DNA of 64,000 nt, from NCBI RefSeq assembly GCF_003131185.1, contig NZ_QFFU01000004.1, forward strand, positions 285,915 to 349,914, given 5' to 3'. Source of the stretch: Pseudomonas ovata. Its GTDB lineage: Bacteria > Pseudomonadota > Gammaproteobacteria > Pseudomonadales > Pseudomonadaceae. The notes beneath the pieces were generated by a model, which saw nothing but the letters and a program-made list of their open reading frames with translations, did not search any database and had not been told where the DNA came from. A program made the position numbers and the translations under genes. Positions within the stretch are counted from its first letter, which is position 1, and each line of letters starts with the position of its first letter. Positions 29,955 to 38,766 of the stretch are shown here, piece after piece.

Positions 29955-32552
29955 TCAGAACGGCAGTTCGAGGTCCGGCGCAACTTTCTTGAGCTCGGTG
30001 TGGAAGACGCCCTGGATGCGCTGCAATTCAGCTTCGGTCTCGGCTTCGAAGCGCAGCACCAGCACCGGCGTGGTGTTGGACGCACGCACCAGGCCCCAGC
30101 CTTGCGGGTAGTCGACCCGCACGCCATCGATGCTGGTCAGCTGTGCATCGCCCCATTGAGCGTCCTTTTCAAGGGCTTCAATGATGCTGAACTTGGTGAC
30201 GTCGGTCACCTTGATATTGATTTCCGGGGTGGAAATGTCCTCGGGGAACGAGGCGAACAGCGTTTCGGCGTCTTCGGCCTTCTGGCTGAGAATTTCCAGC
30301 AGGCGCGCGGCACTGTAGATACCGTCGTCGAAGCCGAACCAGCGCTCCTTGAAGAAGATGTGCCCGCTCATTTCGCCAGCCAGCAGGGCACCGCTCTTTT
30401 TCATCTGCTTCTTGATCAGCGAGTGACCAGTCTTCCACATCACCGGGCGACCACCATGCGCTTCGATCAGCGGGGTCAGGCGACGGGTGCATTTGACGTC
30501 GAAGATGATTTCAGCGCCCGGATTGCGCTCCAGCACGTCCAGCGCAAACAGCATCAACAAGCGGTCGGGATAGACCACGTTGCCCTCGTTGGTCACCACA
30601 CCCACGCGGTCGCCGTCACCATCAAAGGCCAGGCCCAGGTCGGCACCGGTTTCCTTGACCTTGGCGATCAGGTCCTGCAGGTTTTCCAGCTTGCCCGGGT
30701 CCGGGTGGTGGTTGGGGAAATTGCCGTCGACTTCGGCGAACAGCGAGATCACCTCGCAGCCCAGCGCCTCGATCAATTGCGGAGCGATCACGCCGGCCGC
30801 ACCGTTGCCGCAGTCGACCACGACCTTGAGCTTGCGGGCCAGCTTGATGTCGTTCTTGATGTACTTGAAATAGCCGTCGAGGATGTCGACCTGGGTGATG
30901 CTGCCTTGCCCGGTCGGCAGGTCATTGCTGCGAATGCGCTGCAACAGGGCCTGGATCTGCTCGTTGGCCAGGGTGTCGCCGGCGATCACGATCTTGAAGC
31001 CGTTGTAGTCCTTGGGGTTGTGGCTGCCGGTCAGCATCACACCGGTCTTGCCGGCCAGCACGTTGGCGGCGTAATACAGGGCCGGCGTCGGCACCAGGCC
31101 AACGTCGCTGACGTGGCAACCGCTGTCGTACAGGCCCTTGATCAGTTGCTGCGCAAGCTCAGGCCCCGACAGGCGACCGTCGCGGCCGACGCTGACGTTG
31201 GGTTCGTTTTCGGCCAGGCTCTGGGCGCCGATGGCGCGGCCGATCCAGTAGGCGGTTTCAGCGTGAAGAGTGTCACCGACCACGCCGCGGATGTCATAGG
31301 CGCGAAAAATGGTGTCAGGTAGCTGGGGTGCCACGGATGCTGGGCTGTTCATTGGGGGGGAGAGCTCCGATCTCAGGAAGTTCTGGTTGTCGTCGAGAAT
31401 GTCGATATCGAGAATATCGGTATCCTGGAACAGCGGATCGCGCAGGTCATCGTCAGGGACGGTGGACGGTGGCGATACTGCAACGCTGCCTTCAGTGATG
31501 CCGGGTGCGGGGCCGGTCTTGTCGCTGCGCACCGTGCCGGGCACGCCGGTATGCGGGCCGCGCAGCGAAAAACGGGCGAGGGCCTGAGCCAGGCCTTCAA
31601 GGGCAGGCAGGCTCAGACCGAATGATTTGACGGTTTTTCCGCCAGAGAGTTCTTGCAGCAGTTGATCGAGCTGCCGGGCATCGGCGCTGATGCGGCGTTG
31701 CAGGGCGCGCTCATTGAGGTACAGGCCCAGCACGATGCCAACCAGCGCCAGCAGGGCCGCCAGCGCCAACAGCAGCCAGGGCGGCGAGCCTTGCAGGGCC
31801 GGACCCGGGGCGAACTGCAATTGCCAGCCGGGGTAGCCGGTGTCAAAGCTTGCGGCCTGATCGCCATTGGCCTGGCCGCGCTGGACAAAGACCTGACGCG
31901 GCCCGTTGCCGAACTGCTGGCTGAGCGTGACCTGGCCGGCCTCGGCGGGTATCGGCGGCAAGGCACCGAGCAGGCGCTGGATATCAAAGGCCAGCAGCAG
32001 CGTGCCGCCGGGCGGATTGCCTGGGGCATCACGTACGACAGCGGCGCTGTAGATCACCCAGCGCTCGCCGACCTGGCGCGCCTCGGGCGCCGGTGGCTGG
32101 CCCTGAATGGTCTTGTTGAGCATGTCCAGGGTGGAAAAGCTCACCGGCACCGGTGCTTGCTCATCGGTATCGGCCAGCCCCCTGGGGTTGATCCGTGCAC
32201 CGACCAGGCCGTCCCAGTAGAGAAACTGTGCCTGCGCCGCTTTCAGGGCCAGCGGATCGCTGCCATGTACCAGCCGGGCAATCGCCGGATTACTGGCCGC
32301 CGCGCGGGTGTCGGCATCGATCTGGCGCAACGCCAGGTTGATCGCTGCGGCCTGGCTGTTGCCCCAGGCCTGCACCTGTTGCTGATAGTGCTGCGGGTTG
32401 CCGGACAGACCGATGCCCACCAGCAGTGCAGCGGCACCCAGGCCGATCAGCGCCGGAACCAGGCCGGGCAGCAGGGCGTGCAGACCCGTCGAAGCCGGCG
32501 CCGGGCGGTGTGCTGCTGACTGCGTGGCGGTGCTGAGCTGACTGCCTTTCAC
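29955..32552 (-). CDS. algC: Phosphomannomutase/phosphoglucomutase AlgC with N-terminal membrane module
   Basis: About 865 residues, nearly twice the classical AlgC (about 463). The C-terminal ~450 residues are a complete alpha-D-phosphohexomutase: phosphoserine loop TGSHNPKDYNG, metal loop FDGDGDRVGV, sugar loop GEMSGHIFF, phosphate loop RASNTTPVLVLRFE. The extra N-terminus has two membrane helices (around residues 30-55 and 260-285) enclosing a periplasmic domain of about 200 residues that looks sensor-like (ALRQIDADTRAAASNPAIARL), then a disordered linker. AlgC feeds alginate, LPS and rhamnolipid sugars. Start: the ATG at 32567 lacks a ribosome site, while the GTG at 32552 has GGAG nine bases upstream. 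Confidence 0.9.
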   Translation of the reverse strand: MKGSQLSTATQSAAHRPAPASTGLHALLPGLVPALIGLGAAALLVGIGLSGNPQHYQQQVQAWGNSQAAAINLALRQIDADTRAAASNPAIARLVHGSDPLALKAAQAQFLYWDGLVGARINPRGLADTDEQAPVPVSFSTLDMLNKTIQGQPPAPEARQVGERWVIYSAAVVRDAPGNPPGGTLLLAFDIQRLLGALPPIPAEAGQVTLSQQFGNGPRQVFVQRGQANGDQAASFDTGYPGWQLQFAPGPALQGSPPWLLLALAALLALVGIVLGLYLNERALQRRISADARQLDQLLQELSGGKTVKSFGLSLPALEGLAQALARFSLRGPHTGVPGTVRSDKTGPAPGITEGSVAVSPPSTVPDDDLRDPLFQDTDILDIDILDDNQNFLRSELSPPMNSPASVAPQLPDTIFRAYDIRGVVGDTLHAETAYWIGRAIGAQSLAENEPNVSVGRDGRLSGPELAQQLIKGLYDSGCHVSDVGLVPTPALYYAANVLAGKTGVMLTGSHNPKDYNGFKIVIAGDTLANEQIQALLQRIRSNDLPTGQGSITQVDILDGYFKYIKNDIKLARKLKVVVDCGNGAAGVIAPQLIEALGCEVISLFAEVDGNFPNHHPDPGKLENLQDLIAKVKETGADLGLAFDGDGDRVGVVTNEGNVVYPDRLLMLFALDVLERNPGAEIIFDVKCTRRLTPLIEAHGGRPVMWKTGHSLIKKQMKKSGALLAGEMSGHIFFKERWFGFDDGIYSAARLLEILSQKAEDAETLFASFPEDISTPEINIKVTDVTKFSIIEALEKDAQWGDAQLTSIDGVRVDYPQGWGLVRASNTTPVLVLRFEAETEAELQRIQGVFHTELKKVAPDLELPF

Positions 32553-32608
32553 CCGACTGCTCTCCATTCATGGGTACTGACGCCGGGCATTGTTGCCGCG
32601 AGCGAGAC

Positions 32609-33064
32609 TCAGTGGCTGCCGGAGTGACCGAAGCCGCCAGCGCCGCGCTCGGTCTGCTGGAATTCATCGACCAGTTCGAAATGCGCCTGCACCACCGGCA
32701 CCAGCACCAGTTGCGCAATGCGCTCGCCGATGGCGATGGTGAACGGCGTCTGGCCGCGGTTCCAGCACGAGACCATCAGTTCGCCCTGGTAGTCGGAGTC
32801 GATCAACCCGACCAGATTGCCCAGCACGATGCCGTGCTTGTGGCCCAGTCCCGAGCGCGGCAGGATCATGGCCGCCAGGCCCGGGTCCTGGATGTAGATC
32901 GAAAGCCCGGTAGGAATCAACAGGGTCTGGCCCGGCTCCAGGACCGTGTCCTGCTTGAGCATGGCGCGCAGGTCGAGGCCTGCCGAGCCGCCGGTGGCGT
33001 AGGCCGGAAGAGGAAATTCGCTGCCGATGCGAGGGTCGAGGATCTTGGCTTGTAGAGCGTGCAT
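32609..33064 (-). CDS. dut: dUTP diphosphatase
   Basis: 151 residues with all five trimeric dUTPase motifs, including AGLDLRA (I), PRSGLG (II), [11 protein letters not shown] (III), [11 protein letters not shown] (IV) and the C-terminal [10 protein letters not shown] (V) that closes over the active site. It removes dUTP and supplies dUMP. Six bp downstream of coaBC. Confidence 0.96.
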   Translation of the reverse strand: MHALQAKILDPRIGSEFPLPAYATGGSAGLDLRAMLKQDTVLEPGQTLLIPTGLSIYIQDPGLAAMILPRSGLGHKHGIVLGNLVGLIDSDYQGELMVSCWNRGQTPFTIAIGERIAQLVLVPVVQAHFELVDEFQQTERGAGGFGHSGSH

Positions 33065-33070
33065 TCGTAG

Positions 33071-34279
33071 TCAGGCCTGATTCATGCGTTCTGCGATAAA
33101 GGTGATCAGCTGGCGGGCAATCTTGCCCTTGCTGGTCTGGGCAAAGAGCGTTGCGTGCAACGCCCGGTCGATCACGCTGCAGGCATTTTCCTCGCTGTTG
33201 AAGCCGATGCTGGGGTTGGCCACATCGTTGGCGACGATCAAGTCGAGATTCTTGTCCTTGAGCTTGCGTGCAGCATAGTCGAGCAAGTGTTCAGTCTCGG
33301 CGGCAAAACCGACACTGAACGGACGATCGGGACGGGTGGCAATGGTGGCCAGAATGTCCGGGTTGCGGACCATCTGCAGTAGCAAGCCGTCGCCGTTCGT
33401 AGGATCTTTCTTGAGTTTATGCGGGGCAATGACTTCAGGTCGGTAGTCTGCGACCGCTGCCGAGGCGATGAACAGGTCACACGGAATCGCTGCCTCGCAC
33501 GCCGCGAGCATGTCGCGGGCGCTGACCACATCGATGCGCGTCACCCGGTCCGGGGTCGGCAGGCTCACGGGGCCGGTGATCAGCGTGACCCGGGCGCCGG
33601 CCTCAACGGCTGCCTCGGCCAGGGCAAAGCCCATCTTGCCGGAGCTGTGGTTGGTGATGTAGCGCACCGGATCGATGTTTTCCTGGGTGGGACCGGCGGT
33701 GATCAGCACATGCTTGCCGGTCAGGCTCAGGCGCTGGAAACACTGCGCCGCGCACAGGGCCAGGTCGTCGGGCTCAAGCATGCGCCCGAAGCCCACGTCA
33801 CCACAGGCCTGCACGCCGGAGGCCGGGCCGAACACCTTCCAGCCGCGTTCGGCGAGCTGTCGGGTGTTGGCCTGCACCGTGTCGTCGCGCCACATGGCCT
33901 GGTTCATCGCCGGGGCAATGGCGACGGTGGCGTCGGTGGCCAGCACGATGGTGGTCAGCAGGTCATTGGCGATGCCCTGGGCCAGGCGGGCGATCAGGTC
34001 GGCGGTGGCCGGGGCGATGAGGATCAGGTCGGCCCACCTGGCCAGCTCGATATGCCCCATGGCCGCTTCGGCCGCCGGGTCCAGCAGGTCCAGGTGCACC
34101 GGGTGCCCCGAGAGCGCCTGCATGGTCAGCGGGGTAATGAATTCCGCCCCGCCACGGGTCATGACGACACGCACTTCGGCACCCTGGTCGCGCAGGCGGC
34201 GAACCAGTTCGGCGCTCTTGTAGGCCGCGATGCCGCCGCCGACGCCCAGAACGATGCGTTTTCGATACAGCCGCTGCAT
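33071..34279 (-). CDS. coaBC: Bifunctional phosphopantothenoylcysteine decarboxylase/synthase
   Basis: 402 residues. The N-terminal CoaC half begins [20 protein letters not shown] and has [10 protein letters not shown] and [11 protein letters not shown] near its end. The C-terminal CoaB half carries [25 protein letters not shown] and the CTP-binding [10 protein letters not shown]. It makes 4'-phosphopantetheine from phosphopantothenate and cysteine for coenzyme A. Divergent from radC. Confidence 0.96.
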   Translation of the reverse strand: MQRLYRKRIVLGVGGGIAAYKSAELVRRLRDQGAEVRVVMTRGGAEFITPLTMQALSGHPVHLDLLDPAAEAAMGHIELARWADLILIAPATADLIARLAQGIANDLLTTIVLATDATVAIAPAMNQAMWRDDTVQANTRQLAERGWKVFGPASGVQACGDVGFGRMLEPDDLALCAAQCFQRLSLTGKHVLITAGPTQENIDPVRYITNHSSGKMGFALAEAAVEAGARVTLITGPVSLPTPDRVTRIDVVSARDMLAACEAAIPCDLFIASAAVADYRPEVIAPHKLKKDPTNGDGLLLQMVRNPDILATIATRPDRPFSVGFAAETEHLLDYAARKLKDKNLDLIVANDVANPSIGFNSEENACSVIDRALHATLFAQTSKGKIARQLITFIAERMNQA

Positions 34280-34427
34280 AGGCTTGCCTTGTCTTGGTCA
34301 ATGGCGCGATGGCGATGACGCCTCCCCAGGCCGGGTCGCCGCGCAAAAAAGATGGGCTAAGATAGCACAGCGTCTGCCCTGGAACAGCGACGTCCATGGC
34401 GGTGTTCGCACAACACAAGGAGGTGTT

Positions 34428-35102
34428 ATGAGTATTCGCGACTGGCCCGCGGCGGAGCGTCCCCGCGAGCGATTGCTGAGCATGGGGGCGACCAGCCTCT
34501 CCGATGCCGAACTGCTGGCGATCTTTCTGCGCACCGGGGTGGCCGGGCACAGCGCGGTCGACCTGGCCCGCCACTTGCTGGGCCAGTTCGGCAGCCTGCG
34601 CACCCTGCTGGAATCGGACCTGGCAGCGTTCAGCGCGCACCTGGGGCTGGGGCCGGCCAAGTTCGCCCAGTTGCAGGCGGTGCTGGAAATGGCGCGCCGG
34701 CACATGGCCGAAACCCTGCGCCGTGATTCGGCCCTGGAAAACCCCGATCAGGTGCGCCACTACCTCAAGTCCCTGTTGCGCCACGAACCCCATGAAGTGT
34801 TCGGCTGCCTGTTCCTGGACAGCAAGCACCGGGTGCTGGCCTTCGAAGTGCTGTTTCATGGCTCGATCAATGCCGCGTACGTTCACCCTCGCCAGGTGGT
34901 CAAGCGCGCCCTGGCGCACAACGCCGCCAGCCTGATCCTGTGCCACAACCACCCCTCGGGCGTCAGCGAGCCCAGCCGGGCCGACATCGAGCTGACCAAG
35001 CGGCTCATGGAGACGCTGGCGCTGATCGATGTCGAGGTGCTGGACCATGTGATCATCGGCGATGGCGAACCGTTGTCACTGGTCGAGCGCGGCCTGATGT
35101 AG
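34428..35102 (+). CDS. radC: RadC-family JAB/MPN protein
   Basis: 224 residues. N-terminal helix-hairpin-helix region with [27 protein letters not shown]-terminal JAB1/MPN domain with the metal motif [24 protein letters not shown] precedes the ATG at 34428. Despite its name, a DNA repair role is not well supported for the family; the domain predicts a Zn-dependent hydrolase. Confidence 0.93.
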   Translation: MSIRDWPAAERPRERLLSMGATSLSDAELLAIFLRTGVAGHSAVDLARHLLGQFGSLRTLLESDLAAFSAHLGLGPAKFAQLQAVLEMARRHMAETLRRDSALENPDQVRHYLKSLLRHEPHEVFGCLFLDSKHRVLAFEVLFHGSINAAYVHPRQVVKRALAHNAASLILCHNHPSGVSEPSRADIELTKRLMETLALIDVEVLDHVIIGDGEPLSLVERGLM

Positions 35103-35113
35103 TGCTGTCAGCC

Positions 35114-35169
35114 GCAGGAGCAAGCAACGGTCGCGAATGCTGCCTTTCGCGACCGTTGGTCGCTCCAAC
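35114..35169. repeat. Short REP doublet of the GGTCGC class
   Basis: GCAGGAGCAAGCAACGGTCGCGA ... TCGCGACCGTTGGTCGCTCCAAC, an imperfect inverted pair just after radC. On either strand it could fold into one long hairpin and slow convergent transcription. Confidence 0.7.
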
Positions 35170-35197
35170 AGGATTGGCGTGGTGCGAGGCGGCCGGG

Positions 35198-36784
35198 TTA
35201 TTTCACTGTCACCTTGTAGAAATCCTGGCGGCCGAACGGGCTGACCTGGTAGCCGCTGACTTCCTTGCGGGTCAGCACGGCGGCGGTGGGGTGGGCCAGT
35301 GGCAGCCACAGGGCTTGCTGCTGGATCTGCGCCTGGGCCTGCTGGTAGAGCTTGCTGCGGGCGGCCTGGTCACTGGTGGCCTTGCCATTGGTGATCAGCG
35401 TGTCCAGACCCTTGTCGCAGTACCGGGCGAAGTTAGTGCCCGACTGCACGGCCGCACAGGAAAACTGTGGGGTCAGGAAGTTGTCCGGGTCGCCGTTGTC
35501 GCCGGCCCAGCCCATGAACAACAAGTCATGCTCGCCCGCCTTGGCACGGCGAATCAGTTCGCCCCATTCGATGACGCGGATCTCGGCGTCGATGCCGATC
35601 TGCTTGAGATCCGCCTGCAGCAGTTGCGCGCCCAACCCGGGATTGGGGTTGAGCAGACTGCTCGACGGGCGGGTCCAGATCGTGGTTTTGGTGCCGTCCT
35701 TCAGCCCGGCCTTGGCCACCAGGGCCTTGGCCTTGGCCACATCGTGGGCGTAGCCCGGCAAGTCTTTGGCGTAACTCCAGGTGGTGGCCGGGAAAGGGCC
35801 GGCGGCGCTTTCGGCCGTGCCTTCGAACACCGCCTTGAGGTAATTGGCCTTGTCGAAGGCCAGGTTCACGGCCTGGCGCACCTCGGGCTTGTCGAACGGC
35901 GGGTGCTGGGTATTAATCGCCACGAAGGCGGTCATGAACGCTTCGGTCTTCTCGACCTTGAGGTTCGGGTCTTCACTGGCGGCCTGTATATCCAGCGGCT
36001 TGGGCGACAGGGCGACCTGGCATTCGTTACGCCGTACCTTCTGCAGGCGCACGTTGGCGTCCGGGGTGATGGCGTACACCAGCGTGTCGATGGCCGGCTT
36101 GCCGGCAAAGTAGTCCGGGTTGCCGCTGTAGCGCACCACGGCATCCTTCTGGAAGCGCTTGAACACGAAAGGACCGGTGCCGATCGGCTGGGTGTTGAGT
36201 TTTTCCGGCGTGCCGGCCTTGAGCAGTTGCGCGGTGTATTCGGCCGAGTAGATCGAGGCAAAGCCCATGCTCAGGGTCGCCAGGAAGGTGGCGTCGGCAC
36301 GGTTGAGAACAAAGCGTACAGTGTGTGCGTCAGGGGCCTCGATGGCCTTGATCAGCGCCGGCAGCTGCATCGACTGCGCATGCGGAAAGCCGCTCTGGGC
36401 GATCTTGTGCCAGGGGTTGCTGGCGTCGAGCATACGATTGAAGCTGAACAGCACGTCGTCGGCATTCAGGTCGCGGGTCGGCTTGAAGTAGTCGGTGCTG
36501 TGGAATTTGACCCCGCTGCGCAGCTTGAAGTCGTACGTCAGGCCATCGGCCGACACCGTCCAGCTTTCGGCCAGGCTTGGCACCAGCCTGGCGCCTTGTG
36601 CATCGAAGTCCACCAGGCGGTTCATCAGCACATCGGCCGAGGCGTTGGTGGTGGTCAGCGAGTTGTACTGCACGACATCGAACCCCTCGGGGCTCGCTTC
36701 GGTGCATACGATCAGGTTGGCGGCCTGGGTCATGGCCGGCAGCAGCAATGGGGCGAGCAAAAGAGGGAGTGCAGCTAGGCGCAT
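35198..36784 (-). CDS. Periplasmic peptide-binding protein of an ABC transporter (DppA-like)
   Basis: 528 residues. The signal peptide MRLAALPLLLAPLLLPAMTQA ends at an Ala-x-Ala site; the mature protein begins NLIVCTEASPEGFDVVQYNS. It has the family-5 solute-binding pattern (RLVDFDAQGARLVPSLAESWTVSADGLTYDFKLR; GTGPFVFKRFQKDAVVRY). The fold suits di- or oligopeptides. No permease or ATPase gene is adjacent, so it is an orphan receptor for a transporter elsewhere. CAGGAA precedes the ATG at 36784; the upstream frame extension has no signal peptide. Confidence 0.88.
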   Translation of the reverse strand: MRLAALPLLLAPLLLPAMTQAANLIVCTEASPEGFDVVQYNSLTTTNASADVLMNRLVDFDAQGARLVPSLAESWTVSADGLTYDFKLRSGVKFHSTDYFKPTRDLNADDVLFSFNRMLDASNPWHKIAQSGFPHAQSMQLPALIKAIEAPDAHTVRFVLNRADATFLATLSMGFASIYSAEYTAQLLKAGTPEKLNTQPIGTGPFVFKRFQKDAVVRYSGNPDYFAGKPAIDTLVYAITPDANVRLQKVRRNECQVALSPKPLDIQAASEDPNLKVEKTEAFMTAFVAINTQHPPFDKPEVRQAVNLAFDKANYLKAVFEGTAESAAGPFPATTWSYAKDLPGYAHDVAKAKALVAKAGLKDGTKTTIWTRPSSSLLNPNPGLGAQLLQADLKQIGIDAEIRVIEWGELIRRAKAGEHDLLFMGWAGDNGDPDNFLTPQFSCAAVQSGTNFARYCDKGLDTLITNGKATSDQAARSKLYQQAQAQIQQQALWLPLAHPTAAVLTRKEVSGYQVSPFGRQDFYKVTVK

Positions 36785-36961
36785 GGCTATATTCCTGTTC
36801 AGATAGGGCCCCATCTGCCGGTGCAGTCTGGTGAGGGGACCTACCCTAGACGATGTCATGGCACACGACAATCAATGCAATGCGACGAATGGCACTTTGT
36901 TCGTGGATGCCCGCTGGCATGGACATGGCACCTGTTCCAGCAGCGCAAACTACTTTGCTTG

Positions 36962-36990
36962 TTGTTGACTGCGGGGGTTTCTGGTATAAA
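36962..36990 (+). promoter_or_regulatory. Promoter of rpmB-rpmG
   Basis: TTGTTG (36962-36967), 17-bp spacer, TATAAA (36985-36990) with GG before it. The ATG of rpmB is about 150 bp downstream, leaving a long leader. Confidence 0.6.
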
Positions 36991-37058
36991 GCAGCGCTCT
37001 TTTCTAGGGCCCGGCTCCTTACCCATCAGGTGAGGTCGGTAAGACCCTTGAAGAAACG

Positions 37059-37115
37059 CGGCGCACCATGCGCCGAATGACTGAGAGATTAAGCGGCCAA
37101 CCCATGCCGGGTTGG
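37059..37115 (+). promoter_or_regulatory. Structured leader of rpmB
   Basis: Two hairpins in the rpmB 5' leader: CGGCGC acc a tGCGCCG at 37059-37075, and CCAACCC / GGGTTGG with a 5-nt loop at 37097-37115. The second is 25 nt before the start codon. Such leaders often bind a ribosomal protein for feedback control; that is inference here. Confidence 0.45.
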
Positions 37116-37140
37116 GCATGTGGTTTTAGAGGGCTGAGGC

Positions 37141-37374
37141 ATGTCGAGAGTCTGTCAAGTTACCGGTAAGGGTCCGGTAACCGGGAATAACATTTCCCAC
37201 GCAAACAACAAAACCCGTCGTCGTTTCCTGCCAAACCTGCAGCATCACCGCTTCTGGGTTGAAAGTGAAAAACGTTTCGTTCGCCTGCGCGTTTCTGCCA
37301 AGGGCATGCGTATCATCGACAAACGCGGTATCGAGGCGGTCCTGGTTGACCTGCGTCGCGACGGCAAGATTTAA
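37141..37374 (+). CDS. rpmB: 50S ribosomal protein L28
   Basis: 77 residues: [20 protein letters not shown] start, then the Arg-rich [14 protein letters not shown] and the C-terminal [19 protein letters not shown]. No cysteine zinc motif beyond Cys5. First gene of rpmB-rpmG. Confidence 0.98.
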   Translation: MSRVCQVTGKGPVTGNNISHANNKTRRRFLPNLQHHRFWVESEKRFVRLRVSAKGMRIIDKRGIEAVLVDLRRDGKI

Positions 37375-37385
37375 GGAGACTGATC

Positions 37386-37541
37386 ATGCGTGAATTGATT
37401 CGTTTGATTTCGAGCGCCGGCACCGGTCACTTCTACACGACCGACAAGAACAAGCGTACTACTCCGGACAAAATCGAGATCAAGAAATTTGATCCGGTTG
37501 TTCGCAAGCACGTGATCTACAAGGAAGGCAAAATCAAGTAA
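37386..37541 (+). CDS. rpmG: 50S ribosomal protein L33
   Basis: 51 residues, [24 protein letters not shown] ... ending VIYKEGKIK. It is the zinc-independent form: no CxxC pairs. Eleven bp after rpmB, with AAGGAG as ribosome site. Confidence 0.97.
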   Translation: MRELIRLISSAGTGHFYTTDKNKRTTPDKIEIKKFDPVVRKHVIYKEGKIK

Positions 37542-37558
37542 TTGATTTTGGCTTTCAC

Positions 37559-37594
37559 AAAAAAGGCCCGTATCGCGAGATACGGGCCTTTTTT
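37559..37594. terminator. Bidirectional terminator after rpmG
   Basis: AAAAAAGGCCCGTATC gcga GATACGGGCCTTTTTT: 16-bp complementary arms including the A/T runs, with a 4-nt loop. It separates rpmBG from the convergent small-gene array. Confidence 0.95.
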
Positions 37595-37613
37595 GGTTCA
37601 GGCAGAAACGTGA

Positions 37614-37817
37614 TCAGCCAAAGCTGAAGCCGGTGATGGCTTCATCGGCATCGGCCTGCACGGTCACGCGATTCACGTCGTATTCACGCGTGGTGATCTC
37701 GCGTGGACCGTGCACCCGGGCGCGGCCGGTGAGCTCGCTGATATAGCCCCTGATCGCCGGCACATAGCGGCTGCCGACCAGGTATTGCAGGGACTGGGTG
37801 ATTTCTTCGTTGGTCAT
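37614..37817 (-). CDS. Small tandem-array protein A
   Basis: 67 residues, no signal peptide. N-terminal block LQYLVGSRYVPAIRGYISELTG, then an 8-residue linker region (REITTREY), then DVNRVTVQADADEAITGFSFG. The C-terminal block resembles the strand-turn-strand end of I78-type peptidase inhibitors (RVxVxxDxxxxIxxxxxG), a remote likeness only. Paralogous to the next two genes. The start at 37817 follows AAGGAAGAT, the same ribosome site as its siblings; a 15-codon extension is rejected on that ground. Function unknown. Confidence 0.75.
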   Translation of the reverse strand: MTNEEITQSLQYLVGSRYVPAIRGYISELTGRARVHGPREITTREYDVNRVTVQADADEAITGFSFG

Positions 37818-37844
37818 TTTGATCTTCCTTGAAAAGAGATAGAT

Positions 37845-37899
37845 GCCCGTCCATGCGGGCACTCTCAGATTCCTCTTTTAGCGCCCTGCGGGTGCGCTA
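37845..37899 (-). promoter_or_regulatory. Shared leader of small gene A
   Basis: The box ATATAAATAAATAGCGC (ending near 37894) is followed by hairpin GCCCG catgga CGGGC at 37845-37860, then the common AAGGAAGAT site. The same three elements precede genes B and C. Confidence 0.6.
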
Positions 37900-37964
37900 T
37901 TTATTTATATTTGCAGACCCGGGCGCATACAGGCCTTTGGCATGCTGTTCAGCCGGAAAGGCGA

Positions 37965-38558
37965 TCAGACAAAACCAAAGCGGATGACACGCCCAGCGGC
38001 GTCGACCGCTACGGTGATGCGGCTGACATCAATTCCTGGACGGCCCTTGCCGTCGATTTCGCCCGGTACACCGTCAGGACGACCGTCTGCGTTGAGGTCA
38101 GGACGGCCCTTGCCGTCAATTTCACCCGGTACACCGTCAGGGCGACCGTCTGCATTGAGGTCAGGACGACCCTTGCCGTCAATTTCACCCGGTACACCGT
38201 CAGGGCGACCGTCTGCGTTGAGGTCAGGACGACCCTTGCCGTCGATTTCGCCCGGCACACCGTCAGGGCGACCGTCTGCGTTGAGGTCAGGACGGCCCTT
38301 GCCGTCGATTTCGCCCGGTACACCGTCAGGACGACCGTCTGCGTTGAGGTCAGGACGACCCTTGCCGTCGATTTCGCCCGGTACACCGTCAGGGCGACCG
38401 TCTGCATTGAGGTCAGGGCGGCCTTTTGTGTCAGTTTCACCGGGACCGGCTACATCCGGGACACCGGTCAGTTCGCTGATATAGGCCTTGAGCGAAGGTA
38501 CATAGCGACTGCCAATCAGGTGTTGAAGGGTCTGAGCCAAATCATTGTTGTTGTTCAT
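37965..38558 (-). CDS. Small tandem-array protein B with six 21-residue calcium-loop-like repeats
   Basis: 197 residues. Residues 1-39 match protein A and C (LQHLIGSRYVPSLKAYISELTG...AGP). Residues 40-165 are six tandem units of 21 residues, each GEIDGKGRP followed by DLNADGRPDGVP (the first unit reads GETDTKGRP). Residues 166-197 hold a seventh half unit and the common end DVSRITVAVDAAGRVIRFGFV. DLNADGRPD fits the DxNxDGxxD pattern of calcium-binding loops (dockerin, thrombospondin type 3). Units 2-6 are identical in protein although their DNA differs, so the differences are silent, which argues for a real, selected protein. No signal peptide. AAGGAAGAT precedes the ATG. Confidence 0.8.
   Translation of the reverse strand: MNNNNDLAQTLQHLIGSRYVPSLKAYISELTGVPDVAGPGETDTKGRPDLNADGRPDGVPGEIDGKGRPDLNADGRPDGVPGEIDGKGRPDLNADGRPDGVPGEIDGKGRPDLNADGRPDGVPGEIDGKGRPDLNADGRPDGVPGEIDGKGRPDLNADGRPDGVPGEIDGKGRPGIDVSRITVAVDAAGRVIRFGFV
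38037..38441 (-). repeat. 63-bp tandem repeat array inside gene B
   Basis: Six full 63-bp units (38064-38441) plus a partial seventh down to 38037. Units differ only at third codon positions apart from the first. Since 63 is a multiple of 3, the opposite strand is also open throughout. Confidence 0.95.
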
Positions 38559-38580
38559 TTCTATCTTCCTTGAAAGGTAC

Positions 38581-38650
38581 GTCCATCAGTCAGGACACCT
38601 TCAGAGTCCTCCTTCATGACCCTGTAAAGGCGTTACTTATCTATATGTGT
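38581..38650 (-). promoter_or_regulatory. Shared leader of small gene B
   Basis: Box ATATAGATAAGTAACGC, then hairpin GTCC / GGAC (38581-38596, 8-nt loop; outer GGT/ACC pairs possible), then AAGGAAGAT and the ATG at 38558. Confidence 0.6.
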
Positions 38651-38686
38651 TGTTTCAGAAAATGCGCAAATCTTGCGATATGTTTC
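38633..38686 (-). pseudogene. Relic of the 3' end of the cupin gene
   Basis: Read on the minus strand, these 54 bp give ETYRKICAFSETTHIDK and a stop, colinear without gaps with ETCRKIYVIFEATHINK and stop at the end of the intact cupin gene (39067-39120). By hand count about 41 of 54 bases agree. It lies directly upstream of gene B, just where the real cupin end lies upstream of gene C. Confidence 0.75.
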
Positions 38687-38712
38687 CTGGTGGGTTGCCG
38701 GATTGCGCAGCC

Positions 38713-38745
38713 AAAAAAAAGATGCGCATCTTGCGATGCGCATCT
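38713..38745 (-). terminator. Rho-independent terminator after small gene C
   Basis: Stem AGATGCGCATC / GATGCGCATCT with a 4-nt loop and an 8-nt A-run on the plus strand, giving a U-run on the minus transcript 20 bp after gene C. Confidence 0.85.
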
Positions 38746-38766
38746 CTTGTGTGGCCGGTTGCCGAA

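Larger units (their letters stand above)
36785..37140. other. Gap between dppA-like gene and rpmB
   Basis: 356 bp without a gene. The left half (36785-36950) would hold the leader and promoter of the minus-strand binding protein; I see no convincing boxes. The right half holds the rpmB promoter and its structured leader, described separately. Confidence 0.6.

Noticed and set aside
38064..38441. Possible CRISPR array
   Set aside because: Repeats are contiguous 63-bp coding units with no spacers between them, and no cas genes are near.
37911..38573. Long plus-strand open frames (220 and 180 codons) of repetitive sequence across gene B
   Set aside because: They arise because the 63-bp repeat is a multiple of three, so all frames stay open. 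They have no ribosome site, and the codon variation is silent only in the minus-strand frame of gene B.
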